Below, piece by piece: positions 6,092 to 13,793 of a stretch of 33,663 nucleotides of DNA. The notes beneath the pieces were generated by a model. It did not search any database. It was given only the letters and a program-made list of their open reading frames with translations, and had not been told where the DNA came from. Position 1 is the stretch's first letter, and each line of letters opens with the position of its first letter. Source of the stretch: an uncultured Dorea sp. (GTDB lineage: Bacteria > Bacillota > Clostridia > Lachnospirales > Lachnospiraceae); contig CAJTQA010000039.1 of the NCBI GenBank assembly GCA_910578455.1, positions 1 through 33,663 of the forward strand, given 5' to 3'. The translations under genes were made by a program, and so were the position numbers.

Positions 6092-8278
6092 TTAGACTGC
6101 TTTCATATGAAACTGGAAAGCCGTGTAGTCCGGAATCTCTCTTGGAATCGGAAGTCCGGCGTTCATCAGCGCGGAGCCGGAGAGAGTATATTGCCCGTCA
6201 TTGACAGAATATATAGTGTCAGCGTCAAGCCCTTTTGCGCGGACATATTCCTGCGGCCCGTTGCATGTAAGGTTCGTGACGACTACGCTTAAGAGGGATT
6301 CCTGCCTGTCCTTTGTCACATGCTGCCAGGCGGTCATGTTGCCAACCGCAAACGGATTGCTTAAGCGGTAGTAATCGCCTTTGATGATGATATGGTAATA
6401 TTTTCGGAACAGTTTGCTCTGTTCTTTGCATAGCTTTTGCTCTTCTGCGGTCAGATGGGTTGCGTCCAGTTCATATCCGAAGGTGCCGCCCATAGCTACT
6501 ACTGCTTTCGTCTTTAAAGGAACAAGCTTTCCGCTGTCGGAAATGTGCGCGCCCATGCAGGACGGCGGGTAGACAAAGGAGGTGCCGTAGTGGAGCTTTA
6601 ACCGGTCGATGGGGTGGTTGTTGTCGCTGACCCAGTACTGCGGGTAGTAGTGGAGCATCGCTGCGTCAAAACGCCCGCCGCCTCCGCTGCAGCCTTCGAA
6701 CAGAATGTCCGGGTGGGTCTTTATGATGGCATTCATGGTGCGGTATAATCCTAAAACATAACGGTGGTACACTTCGCCCTGCTTGCCGGCAGGCATTGCG
6801 TTTGACCAGATGTCCGCCAGGGAGCGGTTGATATCCCATTTTACATAGTAGATGTTGGCGTCGTCTAAGATGGCGTTGACCTTTTTGATCAGATAGTCCT
6901 GCACGTCCTTGCGGCTCATGTCCAGGGCAATCTGGTTGCGGCTCCTTACTTCCGGGCGGCCGGGAATCTTCATCGCCCATTCCGGGTGCGCGCGGTAGAG
7001 GTCGCTGTCTTCCGATACCATCTCCGGCTCAAACCAGATGCCGAACTTCATCCCCAGGTCATTAATCTGCTCCACAAGAGCGTGGAGCCCGCATTTAATC
7101 TTATCTTCATTGACAAACCAGTCTCCCAGTCCGCTGTTGTCGTCGTCTCGTTTCCCGAACCAGCCGTCGTCCATGACGAGCAGCTCTACGCCCATGTTCT
7201 TCGCGGCTTTCGCGATTTCCACCAGTTTTTTGTCGTCGAAATCCATAAAGGCAGCCTCCCAGCTGTTGATCAGTACGGGGCGCTCAACCTTGGTCACAAA
7301 TTTGCTCTCGCACAGGTTTGTGCGGTAAAAATCATGGTAAAGATGGGAAAGCCCTGTCAGTCCATGCTCGGTAAATGCCATCACTACCTCCGGGCATTCG
7401 AAGGTTTCGCCGGGTTTCACCTCGTAGACGAACTGTTTTGGATGTATGCCCATCACAAGGCGGAGCTGGTCGTACTGGTCAAGTTCTGCCTCGGCAAGGA
7501 AGTTGCCGCTGTACATGAGGGAGAATCCGTAGCATTTCCCGAAATCTTCGGTGGCATCTCTGTCGCAGAGTACGACAAATGGATTTTGCTGGTGGCTGGA
7601 GGAGCCGCGCACGCTGCTGATGGTGTGGATGTGGTGGGTCATAGGCTGGCGCTCCACCTGGCGCTCCTGGCCGTACCGTCCGGGAAGGCTTAAGAGATCC
7701 ATGCCGGAGCCGTTGATAAAGTCCAGGCATACGGACATGATTTTCTTTAAGTGAATGGATGACTTGCCGTTATTTTTCACCTTGACGGCCCTTGTGATGA
7801 TGTCGGCCTCCTCGAATACGCTGTATAAAAGTATCACGTCAACGCCGCTCACCGAATCTGTCAGAGTGACTGTAAGTGACTGGACGGTGTCGCCTTTATT
7901 TGCAAAGACCGTGGGAAGGGTTTCTAAGCGGTACTTTCCCTCGGTGACGGAAAATTTGCCGGCTTTTCCGCTGAAGGAATAGCTGCCGTCGCCGTTTACC
8001 ACCTCAATGCTCGTTGTGCGGAAATCCCCTTGCTGCTGGGTGGAAAATTCCTGGGGCTGCGCGTCCAGCGAGAAGGTGCGCTCGCCTAAGGATTCGTAAG
8101 GGTTGCCGGAAAAGCCCCGGTCGTACTGCATGATCTGATAGCTTAAGTCAGTATCGTGAAGGGTGGGGCCGTAATAAAGATGGAACAGGTAATCGAGGTT
8201 CCCGATTTTCATCTGGTATGAAGTGTTTTTTGTGTGTAAAGTGATTGTATTATTTGCTTTATTGTGAACAATTCCCAT
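6092..8278 (-). CDS. Alpha-galactosidase, GH36
   Basis: Retaining glycosidase that releases terminal alpha-galactose from raffinose-family sugars and galactosides. At 728 residues it has the full GH36 type-I length: an N-terminal beta-sandwich, a TIM barrel from about residue 330, and a C-terminal beta-domain. The nucleophile is D482 (YVKWDINR) and the acid/base is D552 (WVSDNNHP), a 70-residue separation as in Bacillus GH36 enzymes. LVMDDGWFG and FEGCSGGGGRFD are further subsite motifs. No signal peptide, so it is cytoplasmic and needs imported sugar. No sugar transporter or regulator is adjacent, which is unusual. AAGGAGGT (8289-8296) supports the start. Confidence 0.96.
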   Translation of the reverse strand: MGIVHNKANNTITLHTKNTSYQMKIGNLDYLFHLYYGPTLHDTDLSYQIMQYDRGFSGNPYESLGERTFSLDAQPQEFSTQQQGDFRTTSIEVVNGDGSYSFSGKAGKFSVTEGKYRLETLPTVFANKGDTVQSLTVTLTDSVSGVDVILLYSVFEEADIITRAVKVKNNGKSSIHLKKIMSVCLDFINGSGMDLLSLPGRYGQERQVERQPMTHHIHTISSVRGSSSHQQNPFVVLCDRDATEDFGKCYGFSLMYSGNFLAEAELDQYDQLRLVMGIHPKQFVYEVKPGETFECPEVVMAFTEHGLTGLSHLYHDFYRTNLCESKFVTKVERPVLINSWEAAFMDFDDKKLVEIAKAAKNMGVELLVMDDGWFGKRDDDNSGLGDWFVNEDKIKCGLHALVEQINDLGMKFGIWFEPEMVSEDSDLYRAHPEWAMKIPGRPEVRSRNQIALDMSRKDVQDYLIKKVNAILDDANIYYVKWDINRSLADIWSNAMPAGKQGEVYHRYVLGLYRTMNAIIKTHPDILFEGCSGGGGRFDAAMLHYYPQYWVSDNNHPIDRLKLHYGTSFVYPPSCMGAHISDSGKLVPLKTKAVVAMGGTFGYELDATHLTAEEQKLCKEQSKLFRKYYHIIIKGDYYRLSNPFAVGNMTAWQHVTKDRQESLLSVVVTNLTCNGPQEYVRAKGLDADTIYSVNDGQYTLSGSALMNAGLPIPREIPDYTAFQFHMKAV

Positions 8279-8311
8279 GGGTGCCGTGACCTCCTTGTAG
8301 TTAATAGAAAA

Positions 8312-8320
8312 AGTATACCA
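8312..8320 (-). promoter_or_regulatory. Extended -10 promoter of the alpha-galactosidase gene
   Basis: Read on the - strand, TGGTATACT is an extended -10 (TGn plus TATACT) about 35 bases before the start codon. No good -35 is present. I saw no clear catabolite-responsive element in this divergent gap. Confidence 0.45.
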
Positions 8321-8423
8321 TATTTTGGGGGAAGTTCATTTATTCAGAATGTCAGAAAAAAATGGGGAAATGTAGTGCATAAATAACATGTTGAAGAGTT
8401 ATGCTGAAATATTATAAAATACA

Positions 8424-8452
8424 TTGATTCACTATCACTCTGGTGATATAAT
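8424..8452 (+). promoter_or_regulatory. Promoter of the ART-like/XRE cassette
   Basis: TTGATT (8424-8429), a 17-base spacer, then a perfect TATAAT (8447-8452). GGGGAGG (8467-8473) follows before the start codon at 8482. This is one of the best sigma-A-type promoters in the window. Confidence 0.75.
8433..8448. promoter_or_regulatory. Operator-like dyad inside the cassette promoter
   Basis: TATCAC (8433-8438), four bases, GTGATA (8443-8448): a perfect 6-base inverted repeat filling the spacer and overlapping the first two bases of the -10. A protein bound here would block RNA polymerase. The cassette encodes its own XRE-type protein, the obvious candidate ligand; that link is inference. Confidence 0.6.
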
Positions 8453-8481
8453 GGCTTTAAGAATAAGGGGAGGACGGCAGA

Positions 8482-9174
8482 ATGGATAAACGGATTAAGG
8501 TATATCACGGTTCGGAAAAGATTGTAGAACGTCCGCTTTTCGGTGAAGGCAAAAGGAATAATGATTTCGGCCTTGGATTTTATTGTACTGCAAGCGAGGA
8601 GCTTGCAAAAGAATGGGCGGTATCTTCCCTGCATGACGGATTTTCCAACTGCTATACGTTAGATACGGAGTATTTGAATATTTTGAATTTGAACAGCCCT
8701 GAATATACGATTCTCAACTGGATTGCGGTTTTGCTGGAGCATCGGCTGTTTTCAATTAAGATGCCTGTGGCAAGAAGGGCAAGGCAATATTTGACTGATA
8801 ATTTTAGTGTCAATGTAAATGCTTTTGATTTGATTATAGGCTACCGGGCGGATGATTCTTATTTTGATTATGCGGAATCATTTCTTAATAATGGGATTTC
8901 TGTGGAGCAGCTGGCATATGCCATGCGGCTTGGAATGCTGGGGGAGCAAATTGTTGTTAAATCAAAGTTTGCATTCTCCAGGCTGAAATATGAAAGGTTT
9001 GAGGTTGCAGCGAAAGACCAATATTATATTCTTCGTAAATCCAGAGACAATGGAGCCAATCAGCTTTATCTGGAAATGCTTGAGGAGGAGAAGGATGGTC
9101 TGTACATTCAGGATATTATGAGGGGAGGCATTAAAAATGATGACCCGCGCATACCAAGAAATATATGTGAGTAA
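8482..9174 (+). CDS. DUF3990-like, ADP-ribosyltransferase-fold protein (candidate toxin)
   Basis: A 230-residue soluble protein. Its start (KVYHGSEKIVERPLF, then NNDFGLGFYCTAS at 26-38) matches my knowledge of DUF3990, a family placed in the ADP-ribosyltransferase superfamily. Candidate catalytic residues by position are H9 (YHGS), Y34 (GFYCT) and E155 (GEQIVV), an H-Y-E arrangement; the last is the least certain. It has no signal peptide or membrane segment. It shares 38 bases with the next gene, a DNA-binding protein, and both lie behind one promoter containing a dyad. That layout suggests a toxin-antitoxin or phage-defence module. The biochemical activity and target are unknown. Confidence 0.75.
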   Translation: MDKRIKVYHGSEKIVERPLFGEGKRNNDFGLGFYCTASEELAKEWAVSSLHDGFSNCYTLDTEYLNILNLNSPEYTILNWIAVLLEHRLFSIKMPVARRARQYLTDNFSVNVNAFDLIIGYRADDSYFDYAESFLNNGISVEQLAYAMRLGMLGEQIVVKSKFAFSRLKYERFEVAAKDQYYILRKSRDNGANQLYLEMLEEEKDGLYIQDIMRGGIKNDDPRIPRNICE

Positions 9175-9778
9175 GGCACAGTCGGCGCTTGGAGATGCTT
9201 TTGACTATGCAGTTAATGATTGCAGTATTCCTGGAAATGATTTTGTGAAACTGTTTACTGCAAGTTCTATGAGCAAGCGGATGGAAAATGGAGAACCTGC
9301 CTGCCTTGCAGGTAAAAGCGGTATTGAAATCGTTATAGAGGTTATTGCAGAGACGAAAGGGGAGGAACTTCGGGTAAAACCGCAGGAGCATTTCAGGCGC
9401 TCCAGGGAATACTGGATTGGGTGGGCAGTCGCCTATTATCAATGGTATTCGGGGAGAGGTTATGGTGATATTTTCAGAGGATTTTCCTTTGCGGATTTGC
9501 AGAAAATGTACGGTATTCTTCACGAAACGGATATAACAAAGTTTGTTGATATTGCAGAATCACGGATGAAAGAGTGCTTTCCCGAGACGAATATAAAACG
9601 TATCCGTATGGCGTATGGCTGCACGCAGAAAGAACTGGCGGAACGTTCCGGCGTCAGCCTCCGGTCGATTCAGATGTATGAACAGCGAAATAAAAATATT
9701 AATAAGGCAAGTGCAGATTCAGTGTATTGCCTTGCGAAGGCTTTGGGCTGCAAAATGGAAGATCTAATTGAAAAGTAA
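9137..9778 (+). CDS. XRE-family helix-turn-helix protein (candidate antitoxin/repressor)
   Basis: A 213-residue protein in three parts. Residues 1-75 (YVSKAQSALGDAFDYAV onward) resemble a DUF3791-like helical module, by recollection. A middle region is rich in aromatic residues (YWIGWAVAYYQWYSG). The C-terminus, about 155-211, is a clear XRE helix-turn-helix (TQKELAERSGVSLRSIQMYE). AGGGGAGG (9121-9128) sits eight bases before ATG 9137, inside the upstream gene. Translation is probably coupled to that gene. It likely neutralises the partner protein, represses the shared promoter through the dyad at 8433-8448, or both. No gene downstream belongs to the pair; endonuclease III follows after 90 bases. 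Confidence 0.82.
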   Translation: MMTRAYQEIYVSKAQSALGDAFDYAVNDCSIPGNDFVKLFTASSMSKRMENGEPACLAGKSGIEIVIEVIAETKGEELRVKPQEHFRRSREYWIGWAVAYYQWYSGRGYGDIFRGFSFADLQKMYGILHETDITKFVDIAESRMKECFPETNIKRIRMAYGCTQKELAERSGVSLRSIQMYEQRNKNINKASADSVYCLAKALGCKMEDLIEK

Positions 9779-9868
9779 TGTGGTTTGCATTTCATTAAAA
9801 AGTATGTTAATCTTGTAAACAAATGTTTGGAACGTAAAAACTATTTTTGATAGAAGGAGTTGTTTCGC

Positions 9869-10504
9869 ATGCGAAAGAAAGAGCGGGCGCTTGAGATTAT
9901 CGGGCGTCTGAAGAAAGAGTACCCGGATGCAGGCTGTACGCTTGACTACGACCAGGCGTGGAAACTGCTGGTCAGTGTTCGGCTTGCGGCGCAGTGTACG
10001 GACGCGCGGGTGAATGTTGTGGTTGAAGGGCTTTATGAGAAATATCCGGACATCGATGCGCTTGCGGCTGCGGACGTGGCGGATATTGAGGAGATTGTAA
10101 GGCCCTGCGGGCTTGGAAAGAGCAAGGCTCGGGATATCAGCGCGTGTATGCGGATGCTGAAAGAAGAGTACGGAGGTAAGGTGCCGCGGGATTTTGCCGC
10201 GCTTTTGAAACTGCCGGGCGTGGGGAGGAAGAGTGCGAACTTGATCATGGGCGACGTGTTCGGGGAACCGGCGATTGTGACGGACACCCACTGCATCCGC
10301 CTGGTGAACCGGATGGGCCTTGTGGACGGCATAAAGGAGCCGAAGAAGGTGGAGATGGCGCTCTGGAAAATCATACCGCCGGAGGAAGGGAGCGATTTCT
10401 GCCACCGGCTTGTGTACCACGGGCGGGATGTGTGTACGGCGCGGACAAAGCCATATTGCGACAAATGCTGCCTTGCGGATATCTGCAAGAAAGCGGGCGT
10501 GTAG
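9869..10504 (+). CDS. nth: Endonuclease III
   Basis: Base-excision DNA glycosylase/AP lyase that removes oxidised pyrimidines. At 211 residues it matches the family. The helix-hairpin-helix LPGVGRKSANLIMG contains the catalytic lysine, and DTHCIRLVNR supplies the catalytic aspartate. The iron-sulfur cluster cysteines near the C-terminus are spaced C-X7-C-X2-C-X5-C, one residue more in the first interval than in E. coli (X6). GAAGGAG (9853-9859) lies nine bases before ATG 9869. The in-frame TTG at 9860 abuts the ribosome binding site and is less likely. G+C is higher from here through the next several genes. Confidence 0.95.
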   Translation: MRKKERALEIIGRLKKEYPDAGCTLDYDQAWKLLVSVRLAAQCTDARVNVVVEGLYEKYPDIDALAAADVADIEEIVRPCGLGKSKARDISACMRMLKEEYGGKVPRDFAALLKLPGVGRKSANLIMGDVFGEPAIVTDTHCIRLVNRMGLVDGIKEPKKVEMALWKIIPPEEGSDFCHRLVYHGRDVCTARTKPYCDKCCLADICKKAGV

Positions 10505-10515
10505 GCAGATGCCGC

Positions 10516-10575
10516 GGCCGGGGGATTATCCTGGCCAGACAAGGAAGTCAGGCGAGGAAGTCGGATAAGGAAGTC
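10516..10575 (+). repeat. Hairpin and three GGAAGTC repeats after nth
   Basis: A GC-rich hairpin pairs GGCC (10516-10519) with GGCC (10533-10536), with inner G:C and G:T pairs, and has no T-run. Then GGAAGTC occurs three times, at 10543, 10556 and 10569, exactly 13 bases apart. The purpose is unknown. The hairpin may reduce read-through; the repeats may be a short tandem duplication. Confidence 0.5.
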
Positions 10576-10600
10576 ATAACAGGGAAAGGCAGGCGTTTTT

Positions 10601-10888
10601 ATGGCGGATATTATCGGAATGTTAGACGAATTACAGAACAAGGCTCTTCATCAGGAAGGGCTTAAAGAAAGATTTCTCGCAACAAGGAATGACCCGTCTC
10701 CGGTCAGTGCGTTTTGCCGTGTCTGCCGGGAGGAAGGCTATGAGATTTACGAGATGGAGCTTGTCTGCGCGGGGGAGGATTTCCATGCGGTGATGAAACG
10801 CAGCACCAACGGCGGCGGGGAAAATTCGCCCATGCTTGCAGGACAGGATGATTTTTATGAATTATTTCTTGCGGCGATTGAAGGATAA
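10601..10888 (+). CDS. Small hypothetical protein, weakly Nif11-like
   Basis: A 95-residue soluble protein, with no signal or membrane segment, and no function I recognise with confidence. Its middle (LKERFLATRNDPSPVSAFCRVCREEGYEI is its central stretch, abbreviated here to its ends LKERFLATR and CREEGYEI) has the helix pattern of Nif11-type modules. No double-glycine leader motif or RiPP enzyme is nearby, so a precursor-peptide role is unlikely. A GGAAAGG-like ribosome binding site precedes the ATG at a long distance; a later ATG at 10619 is possible. It lies between nth and recQ, 14 bases before the latter, so it may be cotranscribed with DNA-repair genes. Confidence 0.7.
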   Translation: MADIIGMLDELQNKALHQEGLKERFLATRNDPSPVSAFCRVCREEGYEIYEMELVCAGEDFHAVMKRSTNGGGENSPMLAGQDDFYELFLAAIEG

Positions 10889-10902
10889 GGGGAAAGGAAG
10901 GA

Positions 10903-12846
10903 ATTGAGATAGAACGGGCAAGGCAGGTTTTAAAGCAGTATTTTGGCTATGAGGATTTCAGGGAAGGGCAGGCAAGACTTATCAGTGCGGTGCTTGGCGG
11001 GCGGGATGTGCTTGGCATCATGCCTACGGGCGCGGGAAAGTCTGTCTGCTTTCAGGTGCCGGCGCTTATGGCGGAGGGGATTACCCTTGTCATATCTCCG
11101 CTGATCTCGCTGATGAAGGATCAGGTGAGCGCCCTTAACCAGGCGGGCATCCATGCGGCGTATTTGAACAGCTCTTTGTCGATGGGGCAGTATGTGAAGG
11201 CTTTGCAGCTTGCGAAGGCGGGAAGGTACAAGATTATCTACGTCGCCCCGGAGCGGCTTGTGACGGATGGGTTTCTTGACTTTGCGCTTAACAGCGGGAT
11301 TAAGATATCCATGGTCGCGGTGGATGAGGCGCACTGCGTCTCCCAGTGGGGGCAGGATTTCCGGCCGGGATATCTGAAAATTGCGGAATTTATCCGGAAG
11401 TTGACGCACAGGCCGGTTGTAAGTGCATATACTGCTACTGCGACGGAAGATGTGCGGGGAGATATCATAGAGCTTTTAGAGCTTAGGGAACCCGCGGTGA
11501 CAGTGACGGGATTTGACCGGGATAACCTGTATTTTGCAGTGAAGAAACCGGTGGATAAGTATAAGGAGCTGGTTACATATCTTAGGAAGAAAGAGCAGGA
11601 GCTTTCGGGGTGCAGCGGGATTGTCTACTGCCTGACGAGAAAGAGCGTGGAGGATATCTCTTACCGGCTGCGGCGGGACGGATTCTCGGTGACCCGGTAT
11701 CATGCGGGGCTATCGGATGAGGAGCGGCGGGAGAATCAGGATGATTTTATCTACGACAGACGGCATGTGATGGTGGCGACCAATGCTTTCGGGATGGGCA
11801 TTGACAAGTCGGACGTGCGGTTTGTCGTTCATTATAATATGCCGAAAAATATGGAAAGCTACTATCAGGAGGCGGGGCGGGCCGGGAGAGACGGCGCCCC
11901 GGCTGAGTGCATCCTCTATTATGAGCCGTCGGATGTGCGGATGAACCAGATGTTTATCGGAAAGAATGAGAATAACGAGATGCTTGATGCGGCGGCGAAG
12001 GCGCTCATTGAAGAGCGCGACCGGTGGCGGCTTAAGCAGATGACTTTTTACTGCTTTACTTCCGAGTGCTTAAGGCATTATATTTTAAAATACTTCGGCG
12101 AGGAGACTTCCGGGTACTGCGGAAACTGCCTGAACTGCCTGACGCAGTTTGAGGAGGTTGACATCACGAGGGAGGTGTCAGCCATTTTAAAATGCATCCG
12201 GGAGAACTGGACGGCTTACGGCATCACGACGATTATCGATATCTTGAGGGGCGCCAAGAGCCAGAGGATTCTCAGCAAGAATCTTGATAGAAATTCCCAG
12301 TACGGGCTGCTTAGCGGCCAGTCTGTGACCCGGCTGCGGCAGATTATACAGGAGATGATGTATCGGGGGTATCTGGAGCTTTCCGGGGAGGCTTACCCGG
12401 TGCTGAGGCTCGCTGAAGGGGCAGAAGGGATGCGGAGATTACCGGCGGAGGGTGAGCGGCAGACATCGCCGGGGGCGGGAGAGGAGACGGCTCCCATAGT
12501 CTTAAAGCTGCCCAAGGAGCAGGAGAGGAAAACGGGCGGTTCCGGCGGAGAGGCCGGAAGTGCCGGAGGAAGGAAGAGGAAAAAGGCCGGAGCGGCCGCG
12601 GCTCTCAGGGAGAAGGATATTGAGCTTTTTGAGGAACTCAGGGCACTTCGCAGAGAGATTGCGGCGGAGGAAAAGGTGCCGCCTTATATTATATTTTCCG
12701 ACAAGACGCTTGTGCTTATGTGCCTGACCCGGCCGGAGGATTCTGCCGCTCTGTTAGGCATCAGCGGAATCGGAGAGTACAAGGTGAAAAAATACGGGGA
12801 GAGGTTCCTGGAAGTGCTGGGGGTTAGTAAAGATTCGTTTCAGTAA
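10903..12846 (+). CDS. recQ: ATP-dependent DNA helicase RecQ
   Basis: 3'-5' superfamily-2 helicase for recombination and fork repair. From base 10903 it encodes 647 residues. The RecQ motif 0 (FGYEDFREGQ) is at about 14-23, Walker A TGAGKS at 42-47 and DEAH at 141-144 with the RecQ-specific aromatic loop (CVSQWGQDFRPGYLKI). QEAGRAGRDG is helicase motif VI. The zinc cysteines (GYCGNCLNC), an RQC winged helix and a C-terminal HRDC domain follow, separated by a low-complexity Gly/Glu linker at about 500-570. No ATG, GTG or TTG lies in frame before motif 0. The frame opens at 10882, and ATT 10903 after GGAAAGGAAGG is the best start. The later GTG at 10990 would delete motif 0. Confidence 0.9.
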   Translation: MEIERARQVLKQYFGYEDFREGQARLISAVLGGRDVLGIMPTGAGKSVCFQVPALMAEGITLVISPLISLMKDQVSALNQAGIHAAYLNSSLSMGQYVKALQLAKAGRYKIIYVAPERLVTDGFLDFALNSGIKISMVAVDEAHCVSQWGQDFRPGYLKIAEFIRKLTHRPVVSAYTATATEDVRGDIIELLELREPAVTVTGFDRDNLYFAVKKPVDKYKELVTYLRKKEQELSGCSGIVYCLTRKSVEDISYRLRRDGFSVTRYHAGLSDEERRENQDDFIYDRRHVMVATNAFGMGIDKSDVRFVVHYNMPKNMESYYQEAGRAGRDGAPAECILYYEPSDVRMNQMFIGKNENNEMLDAAAKALIEERDRWRLKQMTFYCFTSECLRHYILKYFGEETSGYCGNCLNCLTQFEEVDITREVSAILKCIRENWTAYGITTIIDILRGAKSQRILSKNLDRNSQYGLLSGQSVTRLRQIIQEMMYRGYLELSGEAYPVLRLAEGAEGMRRLPAEGERQTSPGAGEETAPIVLKLPKEQERKTGGSGGEAGSAGGRKRKKAGAAAALREKDIELFEELRALRREIAAEEKVPPYIIFSDKTLVLMCLTRPEDSAALLGISGIGEYKVKKYGERFLEVLGVSKDSFQ

Positions 12847-12890
12847 GTGCAGATTAAGAAATTTGCGGCGGACGGGGAGGTAAGTTTAAT

Positions 12891-13769
12891 ATGGCGGATA
12901 ACGGAAAACAGATTGCGATGCGGGTGTCCATCGTCAGCGTGGCGGTGAATATGCTGCTGTCGGTGCTCAAGCTTGCGGCGGGGCTTATCGCCCACTCGGG
13001 GGCGATGGTGTCGGACGCGGTACATTCGGCATCGGATGTATTCAGCACATTTGTAGTTATGATCGGCGTGCACATGGCAAGCAAGGAGGCGGATGAAGAG
13101 CATCCTTATGGCCATGAGCGCATGGAGTGCGTGGCGGCGATCGTGCTGGCGGCGGTGCTGTTTGCGACAGGCCTGGCAATCGGATATGCCGGGCTTAACC
13201 AGCTCTTAGGCGGCTATGAAGAGATAAAGGCTCCGGGCGCGCTTGCCCTTTTGGCGGCAGTTGTCTCTATCGGAGTGAAGGAGTGGATGTACTGGTATAC
13301 GGTTCTGGCGGCGAAGAAGATCAACTCCGGGGCGCTTAAGGCGGATGCGTGGCATCACCGGTCGGACGCCCTGTCTTCGGTGGGCGCGCTGTTTGGTATC
13401 GCGGGGGCGAGGATGGGCTACCCGTTTCTTGACTGCGTTGCCAGCGTGGTAATCTGTGCTTTTGTCATTAAGGCGGCTTATGACATTTTTAAGGACGCGG
13501 TTGACAAGATGCTGGATACGGCATGTGATAAGGACACGGTGAAGAAACTTCAGAAGATCATACTGAACCAGCCTGGGGTTCTTGGCATCAGCAAGCTGAC
13601 CACCCGGATTTTCGGCTCGAAGGTCTATGTGGATGTGGAAATCGAGGCGGACGGGGATATGACGCTCAGGGCTGCCCATGAGGTGGCGGAAAATGTGCAT
13701 CATGCCATCGAACGGGGTGCGAGCGATGTGAAACACTGTATGGTACACGTGAATCCGAGAAGGGTGTGA
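12891..13769 (+). CDS. Cation diffusion facilitator transporter
   Basis: Membrane antiporter of 292 residues exporting a divalent cation such as zinc, iron or manganese. Six hydrophobic segments are visible. The metal site is formed by D42/H45/D49 in helix 2 (SDAVHSASD) and the HxxxD of helix 5 (WHHRSD), with HPYGHERME between. A cytoplasmic C-terminal domain of about 85 residues carries the family pattern (VYVDVEIEAD, MVHVNP). Helix 2 with histidine in the site tends to favour zinc or iron, but the substrate cannot be fixed by eye. It follows recQ by 44 bases. Confidence 0.93.
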   Translation: MADNGKQIAMRVSIVSVAVNMLLSVLKLAAGLIAHSGAMVSDAVHSASDVFSTFVVMIGVHMASKEADEEHPYGHERMECVAAIVLAAVLFATGLAIGYAGLNQLLGGYEEIKAPGALALLAAVVSIGVKEWMYWYTVLAAKKINSGALKADAWHHRSDALSSVGALFGIAGARMGYPFLDCVASVVICAFVIKAAYDIFKDAVDKMLDTACDKDTVKKLQKIILNQPGVLGISKLTTRIFGSKVYVDVEIEADGDMTLRAAHEVAENVHHAIERGASDVKHCMVHVNPRRV

Positions 13770-13793
13770 GGCGCAGCGCCGAAGGGAGATATT

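Noticed and set aside
6986..7693. 235-codon open frame on the + strand inside the alpha-galactosidase gene
   Set aside because: It is antisense to a gene with a full set of GH36 motifs, has no ribosome binding site and shows no recognisable domain.
9764..10420. 218-codon frame on the - strand over nth
   Set aside because: Composition is Arg/His/Pro-rich as expected of an antisense frame in GC-rich DNA, and nth is certain.
10601..10888. RiPP precursor (Nif11-type leader)
   Set aside because: No Gly-Gly cleavage motif, no cysteine-rich core and no modification enzyme or peptidase-transporter nearby.
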